Shown here: positions 1-6,259 of the stretch, one piece after another
Numbering within the stretch: position 1 is the stretch's first letter
Layout of the letters: every line of letters starts with the position of its first letter
Origin: DASQDT01 sp036380435
Lineage (GTDB): Bacteria > Acidobacteriota > Blastocatellia > Pyrinomonadales > Pyrinomonadaceae
Length of the DNA stretch: 11,504 nucleotides
Direction: 5' to 3'
NCBI GenBank assembly: GCA_036380435.1
Contig: DASVES010000281.1
Coordinates: 1 to 11,504 of the forward strand
Position numbers and translations under genes: made by a program
The notes under the pieces: model-generated
The model's database searches: none
Told to the model about the DNA's origin: nothing
The model's input: only the letters and a program-made list of their open reading frames with translations

Positions 1-240
1 CTCGCCGGGATGCTCACGACGGCCAACGCGGGCGACCGATACCTGCGCGAGATCGCCGACATGTACACTGAACTCGCGCGCGAGCACAATGTCACTTTAA
101 TCCCGTTCTTCCTCGAAGGCGTCGCGGGCGTTGACGCGCTCAACCTCGAAGACCGCGTCCACCCGAACGCCGAGGGCACGAAGATCGTCGCCGAGACGGT
201 TTACCGAACGCTGAAGCCGATGCTGGATAAACAGAAGTAG
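1..240 (+). CDS. SGNH/GDSL esterase (TesA-like), C-terminal part
   Basis: This open frame runs in from the left edge and ends at TAG 238-240, so only the last 79 residues are visible. The text LIPFFLEGVAG, followed by DRVHPNAEG, matches the C-terminal block of TesA-type arylesterases/lysophospholipases of the SGNH hydrolase fold. The D-x-x-H pair in DRVHPN would supply the catalytic Asp and His. The Ser nucleophile (GDSL block) lies outside the window. Members usually hydrolyse acyl or aryl esters in the periplasm, but a signal peptide cannot be checked here. The family call is firm and the substrate is unknown. The gene converges on xerD, and a large inverted repeat lies between the two. Confidence 0.88.
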   Translation, partial: LAGMLTTANAGDRYLREIADMYTELAREHNVTLIPFFLEGVAGVDALNLEDRVHPNAEGTKIVAETVYRTLKPMLDKQK

Positions 241-317
241 CGACGAGATGTAGAATAAAGTTTCGGCGGCAGCATCAAAGACCGCGCCTTTCCTTCAAGA
301 CGCGGCACAGGCGAAAG

Positions 318-529
318 CGAGCCGCAGAGCGGCGGCAGAATGTAGCCCACGGCGTGAGCCGTGGGAACAGCGGCTAAAATAAATGAAGCCCCGGAGGGGC
401 GAAAGAATTCCAGGCTTGGGCGACACGCCGGCCGCGATTCTTTCGCCCCTCCGGGGCTTTCGATTTTTATCGACCACTGTTCCACGGGCTGGCGCCCGTG
501 GCTACATTCTGCCGCCGCTCCGCGGCTCG
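318..529. repeat. Long imperfect inverted repeat at the esterase/xerD junction
   Basis: The left arm 318-408 and right arm 437-529 are reverse complements along most of about 91 bases, around a 28-base centre. Three sub-blocks are shared in mirror order: GAGCCGC-x-GAGCGGCGGCAG with AATGTAGCC at the outside, a CACGG-rich piece with GGAACAG in the middle, and AAGCCCCGGAGGGGCGAAAG with AAT at the inside. The inner block contains its own small palindrome, CCCCGGAGGGG. The arms differ by scattered substitutions and small indels, so this is an aged palindrome rather than a fresh one. It lies 14 bases from the xerD stop and could act as a two-way transcription stop between convergent genes, although there is no T-tract next to it. 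It carries no coding capacity and no transposase is nearby. It could be a REP/MITE-like dispersed repeat. Confidence 0.85.
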
Positions 530-543
530 TTGGCCCCTGCGTT

Positions 544-1509
544 TTAACTTTCGTCTTCTTCGCGTCGGCCGCGCGCGCCCGCCTCTTCGCTTCCGTCTTC
601 GCCTTTAGAGTCGTTCTGGTAGCCGGCCCGCGCGCGCGGGTGGCAGCGTTCGTAGGTGGAGCGCAGGCGCTCGCCGGTGACGTGCGTGTAGATTTGCGTG
701 GTGGCGAGGTCGCTGTGGCCGAGCATGGCCTGGACGGAGCGCGTGTCGGCGCCGTGCTCCAGCAGGTGCGTGGCAAAACTGTGGCGCAGGACGTGCGGCG
801 AGACGCCGTGGATGCCGGCCCGCGCGGCGTGGGCCTTCAACATCGCCCACACGTTCTGCCGCGTGATGATCCGCCCGCCCGCGCCCACGAAGAGAAACTT
901 CGACTCGACGCCGCCGAGCAGGAGCCGACGCGCGCCCTCGTGTTTCTGGAGCCACGAGATCACGCTGCGGCCCAGCGGCACCTTGCGCTGCTTGCTCCCC
1001 TTCCCCGAACAGCTCACCACACCCTGCTCGACATCGACGCCGCCCACCACGAGCGTCGCCAGCTCCGAGACGCGCAGGCCCGTGGCGTAGAGCAGTTCGA
1101 TCATCGTCCGGTCGCGCACGCCTTCGGGGGTCGAAGTGTCCACGGCTTCGAGCAGGCGCTCCATTTCCTCCTGCGTGAGAAAGCGCGGGAGCTTCTGCGA
1201 GGCGATGGGAGCGACGAGGTCGGCCGTCGGGTCTTGCGTGAGGTGTCCGTCGAGCAGGAGGTAGCGGTAGAAGCCGCGCACGGCGCTGATCGTGCGCGCG
1301 ATGGAGCGCGGGCCGAGGCCGCCGCGCGCAAACGACATGATCATCTGCGAGAGGTCTTCCTTGCCGAGGTCTTTCGCCTCGCGTCCGACGCCCGCGGCCC
1401 ACTGCGTGAGTTTTTCGAGGTCGCGCCGGTAGGCGGCCAGCGAGTTGGCCGCGAGTCCGCGTTCTACTTGAACGTAGGAGAGATGTTCGCGGATCAGGTC
1501 ACGCGCCAT
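544..1509 (-). CDS. xerD: Site-specific tyrosine recombinase XerD
   Basis: A 321-residue tyrosine recombinase, which with a partner XerC would resolve chromosome dimers at dif during division. The N-terminal SAM-like core-binding domain covers about residues 3-90. The catalytic domain follows, with Arg146 (ATGLRVSE), Lys170 (GKGSKQRK), the H-x-x-R pair 239-242 (SPHVLRHSFATHLL), His265 (LGHSDLATTQIY) and the nucleophile Tyr274. The end of the conserved part, ERLRSTYERCHPRA, resembles the HHPRA end typical of XerD rather than XerC. A charged tail of about 28 residues rich in Glu, Arg and Gly extends past the usual end near 295 and is probably disordered. ATG at 1509 is the natural start, though the ribosome-binding site is weak. 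No phage genes or attachment sites are nearby, so a chromosomal Xer role is favoured over an integrase. Confidence 0.93.
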   Translation of the reverse strand: MARDLIREHLSYVQVERGLAANSLAAYRRDLEKLTQWAAGVGREAKDLGKEDLSQMIMSFARGGLGPRSIARTISAVRGFYRYLLLDGHLTQDPTADLVAPIASQKLPRFLTQEEMERLLEAVDTSTPEGVRDRTMIELLYATGLRVSELATLVVGGVDVEQGVVSCSGKGSKQRKVPLGRSVISWLQKHEGARRLLLGGVESKFLFVGAGGRIITRQNVWAMLKAHAARAGIHGVSPHVLRHSFATHLLEHGADTRSVQAMLGHSDLATTQIYTHVTGERLRSTYERCHPRARAGYQNDSKGEDGSEEAGARGRREEDES

Positions 1510-1525
1510 AAAATCACAGAGTATT

Positions 1526-1648
1526 TAACACGGATGGGCAAGATGGATAGAATATAAAGACTGATTCGTAATTACAGATTTCAGATTTGAGATTTCAGAT
1601 TTGAGATTTTAAATCTTCCCATCCTCCCCATCCTGCCCATCCATGTTA
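1526..1648. repeat. Inverted repeat enclosing a 7-base tandem array
   Basis: The outer arms, about 1526-1546 (TAACACGGATGGGCAAGATGG) and 1628-1648, pair with two mismatches. The right arm continues outward as a CCCATCCTC-like unit repeated about every 9 bases (1617-1645). Inside, 1576-1609 is a plain direct array of AGATTTC and AGATTTG alternating, five units with a strict 7-base period. It ends in the small palindrome AGATTTTAAATCT. The element fills the space between the start of xerD and the stop of the ATP-grasp gene, so any xerD promoter would have to lie in or beside it. AGATTTG followed by A creates TGA stops that fall in all frames. It belongs to the family of 7-base arrays seen elsewhere in this window. 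Confidence 0.8.
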
Positions 1649-1655
1649 ATTCTTC

Positions 1656-2861
1656 TTAACTCGTCGGCCGCTCCGGCGGCGGCGCGTAGGCGAAGAAGTC
1701 TTCGCAGAAGCGGCGGACGTACTGTTCTAAGAGTTCTTCGACGCGCTGCGGGTCGGGGGACGCGACGATGAGGCCGGCGTGGTGGCGCTTGTTGAGCCGC
1801 CAGACGATCTCGGCGTCAGTATATGGGGAGGTGTCGGGCCACTCCTGACGGGCGAGCGAGATGACGATGCCGGCGTAGCCCGCGCGATGCGGCGGCGGCT
1901 CGTAGCCCCCGGCCTCGCCGCGGACTTCGATCTTCGCCCACTCGGCCCAGAGGTTGACGCCCGTCGCCGCCTCGACCACCTCGGCGATGTTCGCGCCGCC
2001 GACGCGCGCCGCCGTCTCCAGAAAGTAGAGGCGGCCGTCTTCGCGCCCCTTGATGAACTCGGTGTGCGTGACGCCGCGCACCAGTCCGAGCGTTCGCAGG
2101 AGCCGGCGGTTGTGGTCGTCGAGGGCGCGCGCTTCGTCAGAGTCGGGCGGGAGGGTGCGCGTCATGAAGATGCCGCCGTGGTGCGCCACGTCCATCGGCG
2201 GACGGCCGTACTTCGACACGGTCGTGAAGACGACCTCGCGCTCCGCGATGATGGAATCGACGTGGAAGATGTCGCCGGGGATGAACTGTTCGAGCACGTA
2301 GAACGACTGCCGGTCGCCCAACTCTTCGAGCGCCTCCCAGAGTTCATCAGCGCTCTCCAGCTTTTTGATGCCGACGGCCGACGCCTCCGAGCGCGGCTTG
2401 AGCACCCACGGCGACGCCACTCGCTCGGTGAATTCGCGCAGCCGCTCGCGGTTGAGCGCGTGGACGAACTCGGGGACGAGGTGGCCGTTGTCGCGCGCCT
2501 TGACGCGCATGGCCAGCTTGTCGCGGAAGTGGCGGGCGGTGCTGTCGCCCATGCCGGGGATACGCAGGTGCTCGCGCAGGGCTGCGCCCGTCTCCACGTC
2601 GAAGTCGTCGAGCGCGACGATGCGGTCGATCTCCGTGTGTCGCGCGATGAAGCTGACGCTGCTGACGAGGTCGTCGGTCGGCAAGTTTTCCGGCAGGTAG
2701 AAGGTCTCGTCAATCGACTCGCGGGGCCAGTTCGCCTCACGCAGCTTGTCCATCGTCAGCAGCAGCACGCGGCAGCCCTGACGCTTGCACTCGCGCATGA
2801 ACTCCTGCCCCTTCTCGAAGGTGGCGATGCAGAGGACTGAAAGCGGTCGGTTCTCGGCCAC
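1656..2861 (-). CDS. ATP-grasp domain protein, substrate unknown
   Basis: A 401-residue protein of the ATP-grasp carboxylate-amine ligase superfamily. These enzymes activate a carboxylate as an acyl phosphate and join it to a nucleophile, often an amine. From the GTG start at 2861, residues 6-95 form a Rossmann-like pre-domain (SVLCIATFEKGQEF). The ATP-grasp fold follows: DKLAMR near 114-119, the nucleotide-binding Lys155 (VLKPRSEASAVG), LEQFIPGD at 190-197, and the metal site HTEF (Glu268) with FLETAARVGG (Glu282, Arg286). The architecture resembles L-amino-acid ligases and other single-domain biosynthetic ATP-grasps, but I cannot name the substrate. GTG 2861 is chosen because GGAGAG (2869-2874) sits 7 bases ahead. 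An ATG at 3014 would add 51 Arg-rich, low-quality residues and is less likely. No pathway partner is adjacent. Confidence 0.85.
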   Translation of the reverse strand: MAENRPLSVLCIATFEKGQEFMRECKRQGCRVLLLTMDKLREANWPRESIDETFYLPENLPTDDLVSSVSFIARHTEIDRIVALDDFDVETGAALREHLRIPGMGDSTARHFRDKLAMRVKARDNGHLVPEFVHALNRERLREFTERVASPWVLKPRSEASAVGIKKLESADELWEALEELGDRQSFYVLEQFIPGDIFHVDSIIAEREVVFTTVSKYGRPPMDVAHHGGIFMTRTLPPDSDEARALDDHNRRLLRTLGLVRGVTHTEFIKGREDGRLYFLETAARVGGANIAEVVEAATGVNLWAEWAKIEVRGEAGGYEPPPHRAGYAGIVISLARQEWPDTSPYTDAEIVWRLNKRHHAGLIVASPDPQRVEELLEQYVRRFCEDFFAYAPPPERPTS

Positions 2862-3002
2862 GGCGCGACTCTCCACGATTTGAAATGTGTAATGGCGTTT
2901 GGTGCGTGCCGGCGAGCGCGCTTGGAAATCAGGTGACGCGCACGCGCCGGCGCGGGTTGCATGATAGCGCAGGCGGCGCATGCGGCGACACCTCGGAAAG
3001 AC

Positions 3003-3111
3003 GTGAATCGTCAATCGTCAATCGTGAATCGAAAGGGCTGACGCTCTTAAACTGCCGATCTACGATTCAAGTCACAAGACGCTCAACCACGATTTACGAT
3101 TGACGATTTAC
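3003..3111. repeat. Inverted heptamer array, word GTCAATC
   Basis: The left arm 3003-3031 reads as four 7-base units, GTGAATC, GTCAATC, GTCAATC and GTGAATC. The right arm 3088-3111 carries the reverse complement of GTAAATC, GTCAATC and GTAAATC. The 56-base spacer between the arms shows no obvious repeat apart from a stray CGATT-like unit at 3062. The two outer unit types differ by single substitutions (GTG, GTC or GTA before AATC). It belongs to the same architectural class as the arrays at 4227, 5008, 7584, 9569, 9907 and 10808. Confidence 0.88.
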
Positions 3112-3124
3112 GGTTCTGCGAGTC

Positions 3125-3258
3125 GTGTCCTAATATCAATTCTCTGCGCGGCCTCGGCGTCCTCGGCGACTCGGCGGTGAATACTCGCTTCAGCACACTC
3201 ACCGCAGAGCCGCGGAGGACGCCGAGGCCGCGCAGAGAACATCCCCGAATTAGGACAC
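3125..3258. repeat. Inverted repeat with 9-base internal period
   Basis: The left arm 3125-3180 and right arm 3199-3258 are imperfect reverse complements around an 18-base centre. The outermost GTGTCCTAAT/ATTAGGACAC is perfect, as is the middle TCTCTGCGCGGCCTCGGCGT and its mirror. The arms differ at the CGGGGAT versus ATCA segment and near the centre. The middle part is itself repetitive, with CCTCGGCGT and CCTCGGCGA about 9 bases apart. Unlike the neighbouring heptamer array, this one is GC-rich with a longer period. It lies upstream of the glycosylase gene. No coding or transposase link is seen. Confidence 0.85.
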
Positions 3259-3346
3259 CACTGTTCTGTGGCGTGGTTCGACGCGGGCGTGGAAATTTGG
3301 TAGCTTGTGGCCGCCCACAAGAGAGACCGCTGACGAGGACTTTCCG

Positions 3347-4237
3347 ATGGAGATTGACATCCCCACCCCGCCCGGCTTCGACTACAAGCGCACGGTGATG
3401 AGCCACGGCTGGAGCAGTCTGCCGCCGTTCGAGCTTGACGAGAAGAGTCTCACCCTCGTCCGCGTGCTCGACCCCGCCGACGGCTCGCCCCTGACCGCCA
3501 CCATCGACGGCGGCGGACGTTCCCTTAAAGTCAGAGTGCCGGGCCGGATGGGTAAACGCGCGCAGGCGCGCCTCGTGCGCGACGTGCGCCACATCTTCCG
3601 GCTCGACGACGACCTCGGCGAGTTCTACGCGCGCGTCGCCGATGATTCCGACTTCGCGTGGGTGGCCCGCGACGGCGCGGGTCGCCTGCTGCGCTCGCCC
3701 ACCGTCTACGAAGACCTCGTCAAGTCGATCTGCACGACGAACTGCACTTGGTCGCTGACCGAGAAGATGGTCTCGAATCTCGTAGGCGCGCTGGGCCGCC
3801 CCACGGCGGACGGCCGCCGCACCTTCCCCACGCCCGCCGTGATGGCCGCGCAGCCGCTGGAATTTTACAGCGACGTGATGCGCGCTGGTTATCGCGCTTC
3901 ATACTTTAAAGAGCTGGCCGACCGCGTCGCCGCGGGCGAGTTGGATGTTGAGTCTTGGCTCGACAGTGAGCTGCCGACGCCGGAGTTGAAGCGCGAGATG
4001 AAGCGCGTGAAGGGCGTCGGCGACTACGCGGCCGAGAACCTGCTGAAACTCGTCGGCCGCTACGACGTGCTCGCCCTCGACAGTTGGGTGCGCGCCAAGT
4101 TCACGCGCACGCGCGGCCGGGGCCGGGCCTGCGACGACAAGAAGATCGCCCGCTTCTATTCCCGCTTCGACGAATGGCGCGGCCTCGCCCTGTGGTGCGA
4201 CGTGACGCGCGATTGGTTCGAAGAAAGTGAGCAGTGA
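3347..4237 (+). CDS. HhH-GPD family DNA glycosylase (AlkA/OGG-like)
   Basis: A 296-residue helix-hairpin-helix base-excision-repair glycosylase. Residues 1-100 form an N-terminal domain unlike endonuclease III. The HhH-GPD core starts near 114 (LLRSPTVYEDLVKSIC). The hairpin is VKGVGDYAAENLL (221-233), and the presumed catalytic aspartate is Asp245 in LALDSWVR. The position where endonuclease III and OGG1 carry the lyase lysine is Tyr here (GDYAAEN), so a glycosylase without beta-lyase activity, as in AlkA, is inferred. No C-terminal Fe-S cysteine cluster is present. ATG 3347 is preferred over ATG 3305 because GAGG lies 8 bases ahead of it. The last residues Ser-Glu-Gln and the TGA stop lie in the heptamer array at 4227. 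It converges on nth. The exact damaged-base substrate is not evident. Confidence 0.85.
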   Translation: MEIDIPTPPGFDYKRTVMSHGWSSLPPFELDEKSLTLVRVLDPADGSPLTATIDGGGRSLKVRVPGRMGKRAQARLVRDVRHIFRLDDDLGEFYARVADDSDFAWVARDGAGRLLRSPTVYEDLVKSICTTNCTWSLTEKMVSNLVGALGRPTADGRRTFPTPAVMAAQPLEFYSDVMRAGYRASYFKELADRVAAGELDVESWLDSELPTPELKREMKRVKGVGDYAAENLLKLVGRYDVLALDSWVRAKFTRTRGRGRACDDKKIARFYSRFDEWRGLALWCDVTRDWFEESEQ

Positions 4238-4345
4238 GCGGTGAGCAGTGAGCAGTAAAAACTAAGAGGCTCGGCGCGAGCGTATCGCCCGAGCCTCTTG
4301 GTTTTTGTCTTCAACTGCTCACTGCTTACTGCTCACTGCTTACTG
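4227..4345. repeat. Inverted heptamer array, word GTGAGCA, carrying both stop codons
   Basis: The left arm 4227-4256 is GTGAGCA, GTGAGCG, GTGAGCA, GTGAGCA, GT. The right arm 4314-4345 is its inverse with GTAAGCA variants. The plus-strand glycosylase stop (TGA 4235-4237) lies inside the left arm, and the minus-strand nth stop (4326-4328) lies inside the right arm. The arms enclose a normal terminator hairpin. With a 7-base period the stop triplet recurs in every frame within 21 bases. Confidence 0.93.
4257..4306. terminator. Bidirectional intrinsic terminator
   Basis: The stem AAGAGGCTCGG (4264-4274) pairs perfectly with CCGAGCCTCTT (4289-4299). AAAAA at 4257-4261 and TTTTT at 4302-4306 flank it, so each strand has a U-tract after the hairpin. 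It lies exactly between two convergent genes and is centred within the GTGAGCA array. This is a textbook two-way terminator. Confidence 0.9.
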
Positions 4346-4979
4346 TCGAAGAAGGGCAGTCGGGGCTGAGAACGCACTCGGCGCACAGCGGCGTGCGCGC
4401 CTTGCAGACCTTGCGGCCGTGGGCGATGAGCAGGTGTGGGAAGATGATCCAGTCGCTTCGGGGGACGAGTTCGATCAGGTCTTGTTCGATCTTCTCGGCG
4501 GTGTTCTGCGCGGAAAGACCGAGGCGGGAGGAGACGCGCGTGACGTGCGTATCGACGACGACGCCGGAGGCTTCCCCGTAGGCGTTGCCGAGGACGACGT
4601 TGGCGGTCTTGCGGGCGACGCCCGGTAGTTCGAGCAGCGCCTCCATGTCGGCGGGGACTTCGCCGCCATGCCGCTCATCGAGCAGGCGGCAGGCGCCTTG
4701 TATCGCCTTCGCCTTGTTGCGGAAGAAGCCGGTGGAGCGGATGTCGGCTTCGAGTTCCGTCTGCGGGACGGCGATGTAGTCGGAGGCGCGGCGGTATTTG
4801 CGGAACAGATTGGCGGTGACGAGGTTGACGCGCTCGTCCGTGCATTGCGCGGAGAGGATGGTGGCGACGAGGAGTTCGAGCGGGCTGGTGTGATTGAGAC
4901 TGCAACGAGCGTCGGGGTAGGACTTTTTCAGCTTGCGGATGATGCGCGCGGTTCTTTGCCTGTCGGCGCCGGGGTTCAA
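4326..4979 (-). CDS. nth: Endonuclease III
   Basis: A 217-residue bifunctional DNA glycosylase/AP lyase that removes oxidised pyrimidines and cuts the abasic site. The HhH motif is LPGVARKTANVVL (118-130), with the lyase Lys124 and catalytic Asp143 (VVDTHV). The usual second glycine of GVGRKTAN is Ala here. The Fe-S cluster cysteines 192, 199, 202 and 208 have the canonical C-x6-C-x2-C-x5-C spacing. The start is a TTG at 4979 preceded by a strong AGGAG (plus-strand 4988-4992) at 8 bases. The length matches the family. The tail STVSSEQ is encoded by the heptamer array at 4227-4345. It converges on the AlkA-like glycosylase, giving two base-excision enzymes back to back on opposite strands. Confidence 0.96.
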   Translation of the reverse strand: MNPGADRQRTARIIRKLKKSYPDARCSLNHTSPLELLVATILSAQCTDERVNLVTANLFRKYRRASDYIAVPQTELEADIRSTGFFRNKAKAIQGACRLLDERHGGEVPADMEALLELPGVARKTANVVLGNAYGEASGVVVDTHVTRVSSRLGLSAQNTAEKIEQDLIELVPRSDWIIFPHLLIAHGRKVCKARTPLCAECVLSPDCPSSTVSSEQ

Positions 4980-4987
4980 GCGAGTAG

Positions 4988-4992
4988 CTCCT
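4988..4992 (-). promoter_or_regulatory. Ribosome-binding site that fixes the TTG start of nth
   Basis: On the minus strand AGGAG lies 8 bases before TTG 4979-4977. No ATG is available nearby that would keep the conserved N-terminus, so this site decides a TTG start. Confidence 0.75.
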
Positions 4993-5007
4993 ACCGTTAA
5001 GATTAAG

Positions 5008-5092
5008 AAGGGGAAGGGGGAAGGGATAAAGGGTAAGGGAGGCCCGCTGTCTAAGCTTCACCCTTTCCCATTACCCCTTCCCCTTTTCCCTA
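5008..5092. repeat. Inverted heptamer-like array, purine arm and pyrimidine arm
   Basis: The left arm 5008-5040 is all purines apart from two T residues and is built from 7-base steps (GGGGAAG, GGGGAAG, GGATAAA, GGGTAAG). The right arm 5059-5092 is its pyrimidine inverse with a few substitutions. The 18-base spacer contains GCCCGCTGTCTAAGC. The right arm begins directly at the stop codon of the secreted-protein gene (5093-5095). The left arm lies about 16 bases upstream of the nth ribosome-binding site. Long purine/pyrimidine arms could also form triplex-like or other unusual DNA, which is inference. Confidence 0.82.
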
Positions 5093-6259
5093 CTACCTGC
5101 GCCTTCCCCGCCGCACGCGTCGCTTAACCGGACTCTTCGCCGGCGCGGCCTTGCGGCGCGCCATCTCACGCTCCACGAACGTGGCGATCTTCGCCTGCGG
5201 GACGGAGATGTTTACCTGCACCTCGTTGTCGGTGGCCGCGTTCCTGACTGAGGTGATGGCGTCGAGCGCCGCCTGCATCGCCTCCCGCTCCTGCGGTTTG
5301 CTGGCGGGCACCTTCTGCAACTGGCCCTCGATGCCCATCCTCGCGAAGCTCAGGCCCATCGAGATGAGGCCGTTGAGGCCGTTCGCGTTCTCCGCCGTGT
5401 CCGTCTTGACGATTGACTGGACGCCGAAGTCTTCCGCCGTCATCTGCACGGCCATCTGCACCTGCCGGAGCGAGGCGACGACGCGGTTGATCTCCTCGTT
5501 CTGCGGCGCACCCACCGACTTCATCATGTCAGACAGAGAGGAGGGGATGTCGCCGGCGAAGCTCAGGAGGTTGTCGGGGTTTCGGGTGACGAGATCGAGG
5601 AGGTCGGCGCGGATGCGGCCCTGCTGGTCGCCTCCGGCAGCATCGACGGCCGCGCGCACGTAAGCCGGGATGCCGACGACGAGCGTGTTCGGGTCGAAGC
5701 TGACGGCAGCGAGTTCCGAGAACGGGAGGTCGGAAGCTTGCGGTGCGGTGCTGCTCCCGGCGCCGCTCCCGGCGCCGCTCCCGGTGCCGCTCCCGGTGCC
5801 GCCGGCGGGAGGCGGCGGGGGGAGGACCTTCTTCATTTTGAAGATGGTCAGCGTGCGCCCTTTGTAGTTCTCGCTCGTGCCGCTTTCATTCAGGGCGAGG
5901 CGCGCCATCGAGAGCAGGCCGTCGGCGTTGAAGTCGCCCTTCAACATGAAGATAAATTCCGGCGGCGTCTTGAGCGACATCGGCTCCTTGAAGCGCGCGC
6001 CGACGGCGACGAAGTGGATCGAGCGCATGTCGAACTTTGCTTCCCTCAGCGCGTCGGCGAACATCTTGTCGAGTTTCGCCTGCGGGACGACCCTCGGCAG
6101 GGCCTCGTTGAAGATGCGCTGGGAGTTGACGTACATCACGAACTGGGAGTCGGGGAAGTTCGTGAGGAGGTCGCGCGCGCCCTGCGCCGAAACACTTGCG
6201 GAGGCGCAGGCGAAGACGGCCGCGGCGATGAGGAGTCTCATGGAAGTCCTGGCAATCAT
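5093..6259 (-). CDS. Secreted/periplasmic protein of unknown function
   Basis: A 388-residue protein with a clear Sec signal: MIARTSMRLL, then a hydrophobic run to about residue 20, with likely cleavage after ASVSAQ (about residue 26). The mature part starts ARDLLTNFPDSQFVMYVNSQRIF, the style of large bacterial proteins that report on residual variance between periplasmic alpha/beta repeats (DUF3352-like), but I cannot assign a family firmly. A Pro5 stretch and a Gly/Ser linker (146-170, with GSGTGSGAGSGAG) split it into two halves. The second half (178-368) has alternating amphipathic helices. The C-terminal 18 residues are very basic (KRRVRRGRRR). ATG 6241 (Met7), with AGGA close before it, is an alternative start. 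The gene lies between the YdjM-type gene and nth on the minus strand with separate repeats on either side, so an operon with nth is unlikely. Confidence 0.75.
   Translation of the reverse strand: MIARTSMRLLIAAAVFACASASVSAQGARDLLTNFPDSQFVMYVNSQRIFNEALPRVVPQAKLDKMFADALREAKFDMRSIHFVAVGARFKEPMSLKTPPEFIFMLKGDFNADGLLSMARLALNESGTSENYKGRTLTIFKMKKVLPPPPPAGGTGSGTGSGAGSGAGSSTAPQASDLPFSELAAVSFDPNTLVVGIPAYVRAAVDAAGGDQQGRIRADLLDLVTRNPDNLLSFAGDIPSSLSDMMKSVGAPQNEEINRVVASLRQVQMAVQMTAEDFGVQSIVKTDTAENANGLNGLISMGLSFARMGIEGQLQKVPASKPQEREAMQAALDAITSVRNAATDNEVQVNISVPQAKIATFVEREMARRKAAPAKSPVKRRVRRGRRR
5753..5800. repeat. 12-base tandem repeat inside the secreted-protein gene
   Basis: Four tandem copies of GCTCCCGGCGCC or its variant GCTCCCGGTGCC lie in frame within the minus-strand gene. 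They encode the Gly-Ser-Gly-Ala/Thr linker around residues 154-169. The copies are nearly identical at DNA level, which suggests recent slippage, and the linker length may vary between strains. Confidence 0.85.

Larger units (their letters stand above)
2862..3346. other. Gene-free divergent region between ATP-grasp and glycosylase genes
   Basis: This stretch of about 485 bases separates two divergently transcribed genes. It holds about 140 bases of plain sequence upstream of the ATP-grasp gene (2862-3002), then the inverted 7-base array (3003-3111), then a second unrelated inverted repeat (3125-3258), then the short leader of the glycosylase gene with GAGG at 3335-3338. I could not identify a convincing sigma-70 promoter on either strand. 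Short open frames here look like shadows. Confidence 0.6.

Noticed and set aside
544..1509. Phage or integrative-element integrase
   Set aside because: The C-terminal ERLRSTYERCHPRA and the overall length fit chromosomal XerD; no tRNA, attachment site or phage genes nearby.
361..1557. Long plus-strand open frame across the xerD region
   Set aside because: Antisense to XerD, which has full catalytic residues. The frame is Ala/Arg/Val-rich shadow sequence from high GC and begins inside a repeat.
1779..2840. 353-residue plus-strand frame opposite the ATP-grasp gene
   Set aside because: Mirror frame of a conserved gene; no domain, no ribosome-binding site, low-complexity Asp/Val/Arg composition.
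2862..3014. ATG 3014 as the start of the ATP-grasp gene
   Set aside because: Adds 51 Arg/His-rich residues lacking conserved features; GTG 2861 has a good ribosome-binding site at 7 bases.
3003..3111. CRISPR array
   Set aside because: Units are 7 bases with no unique spacers of 25-40 bases, and no cas genes are present; the same holds for the other arrays.
3083..3592. Minus-strand frame across the 3125-3258 repeat and the glycosylase start
   Set aside because: Overlaps a repeat and a well-supported gene; translation shows no recognisable motif.
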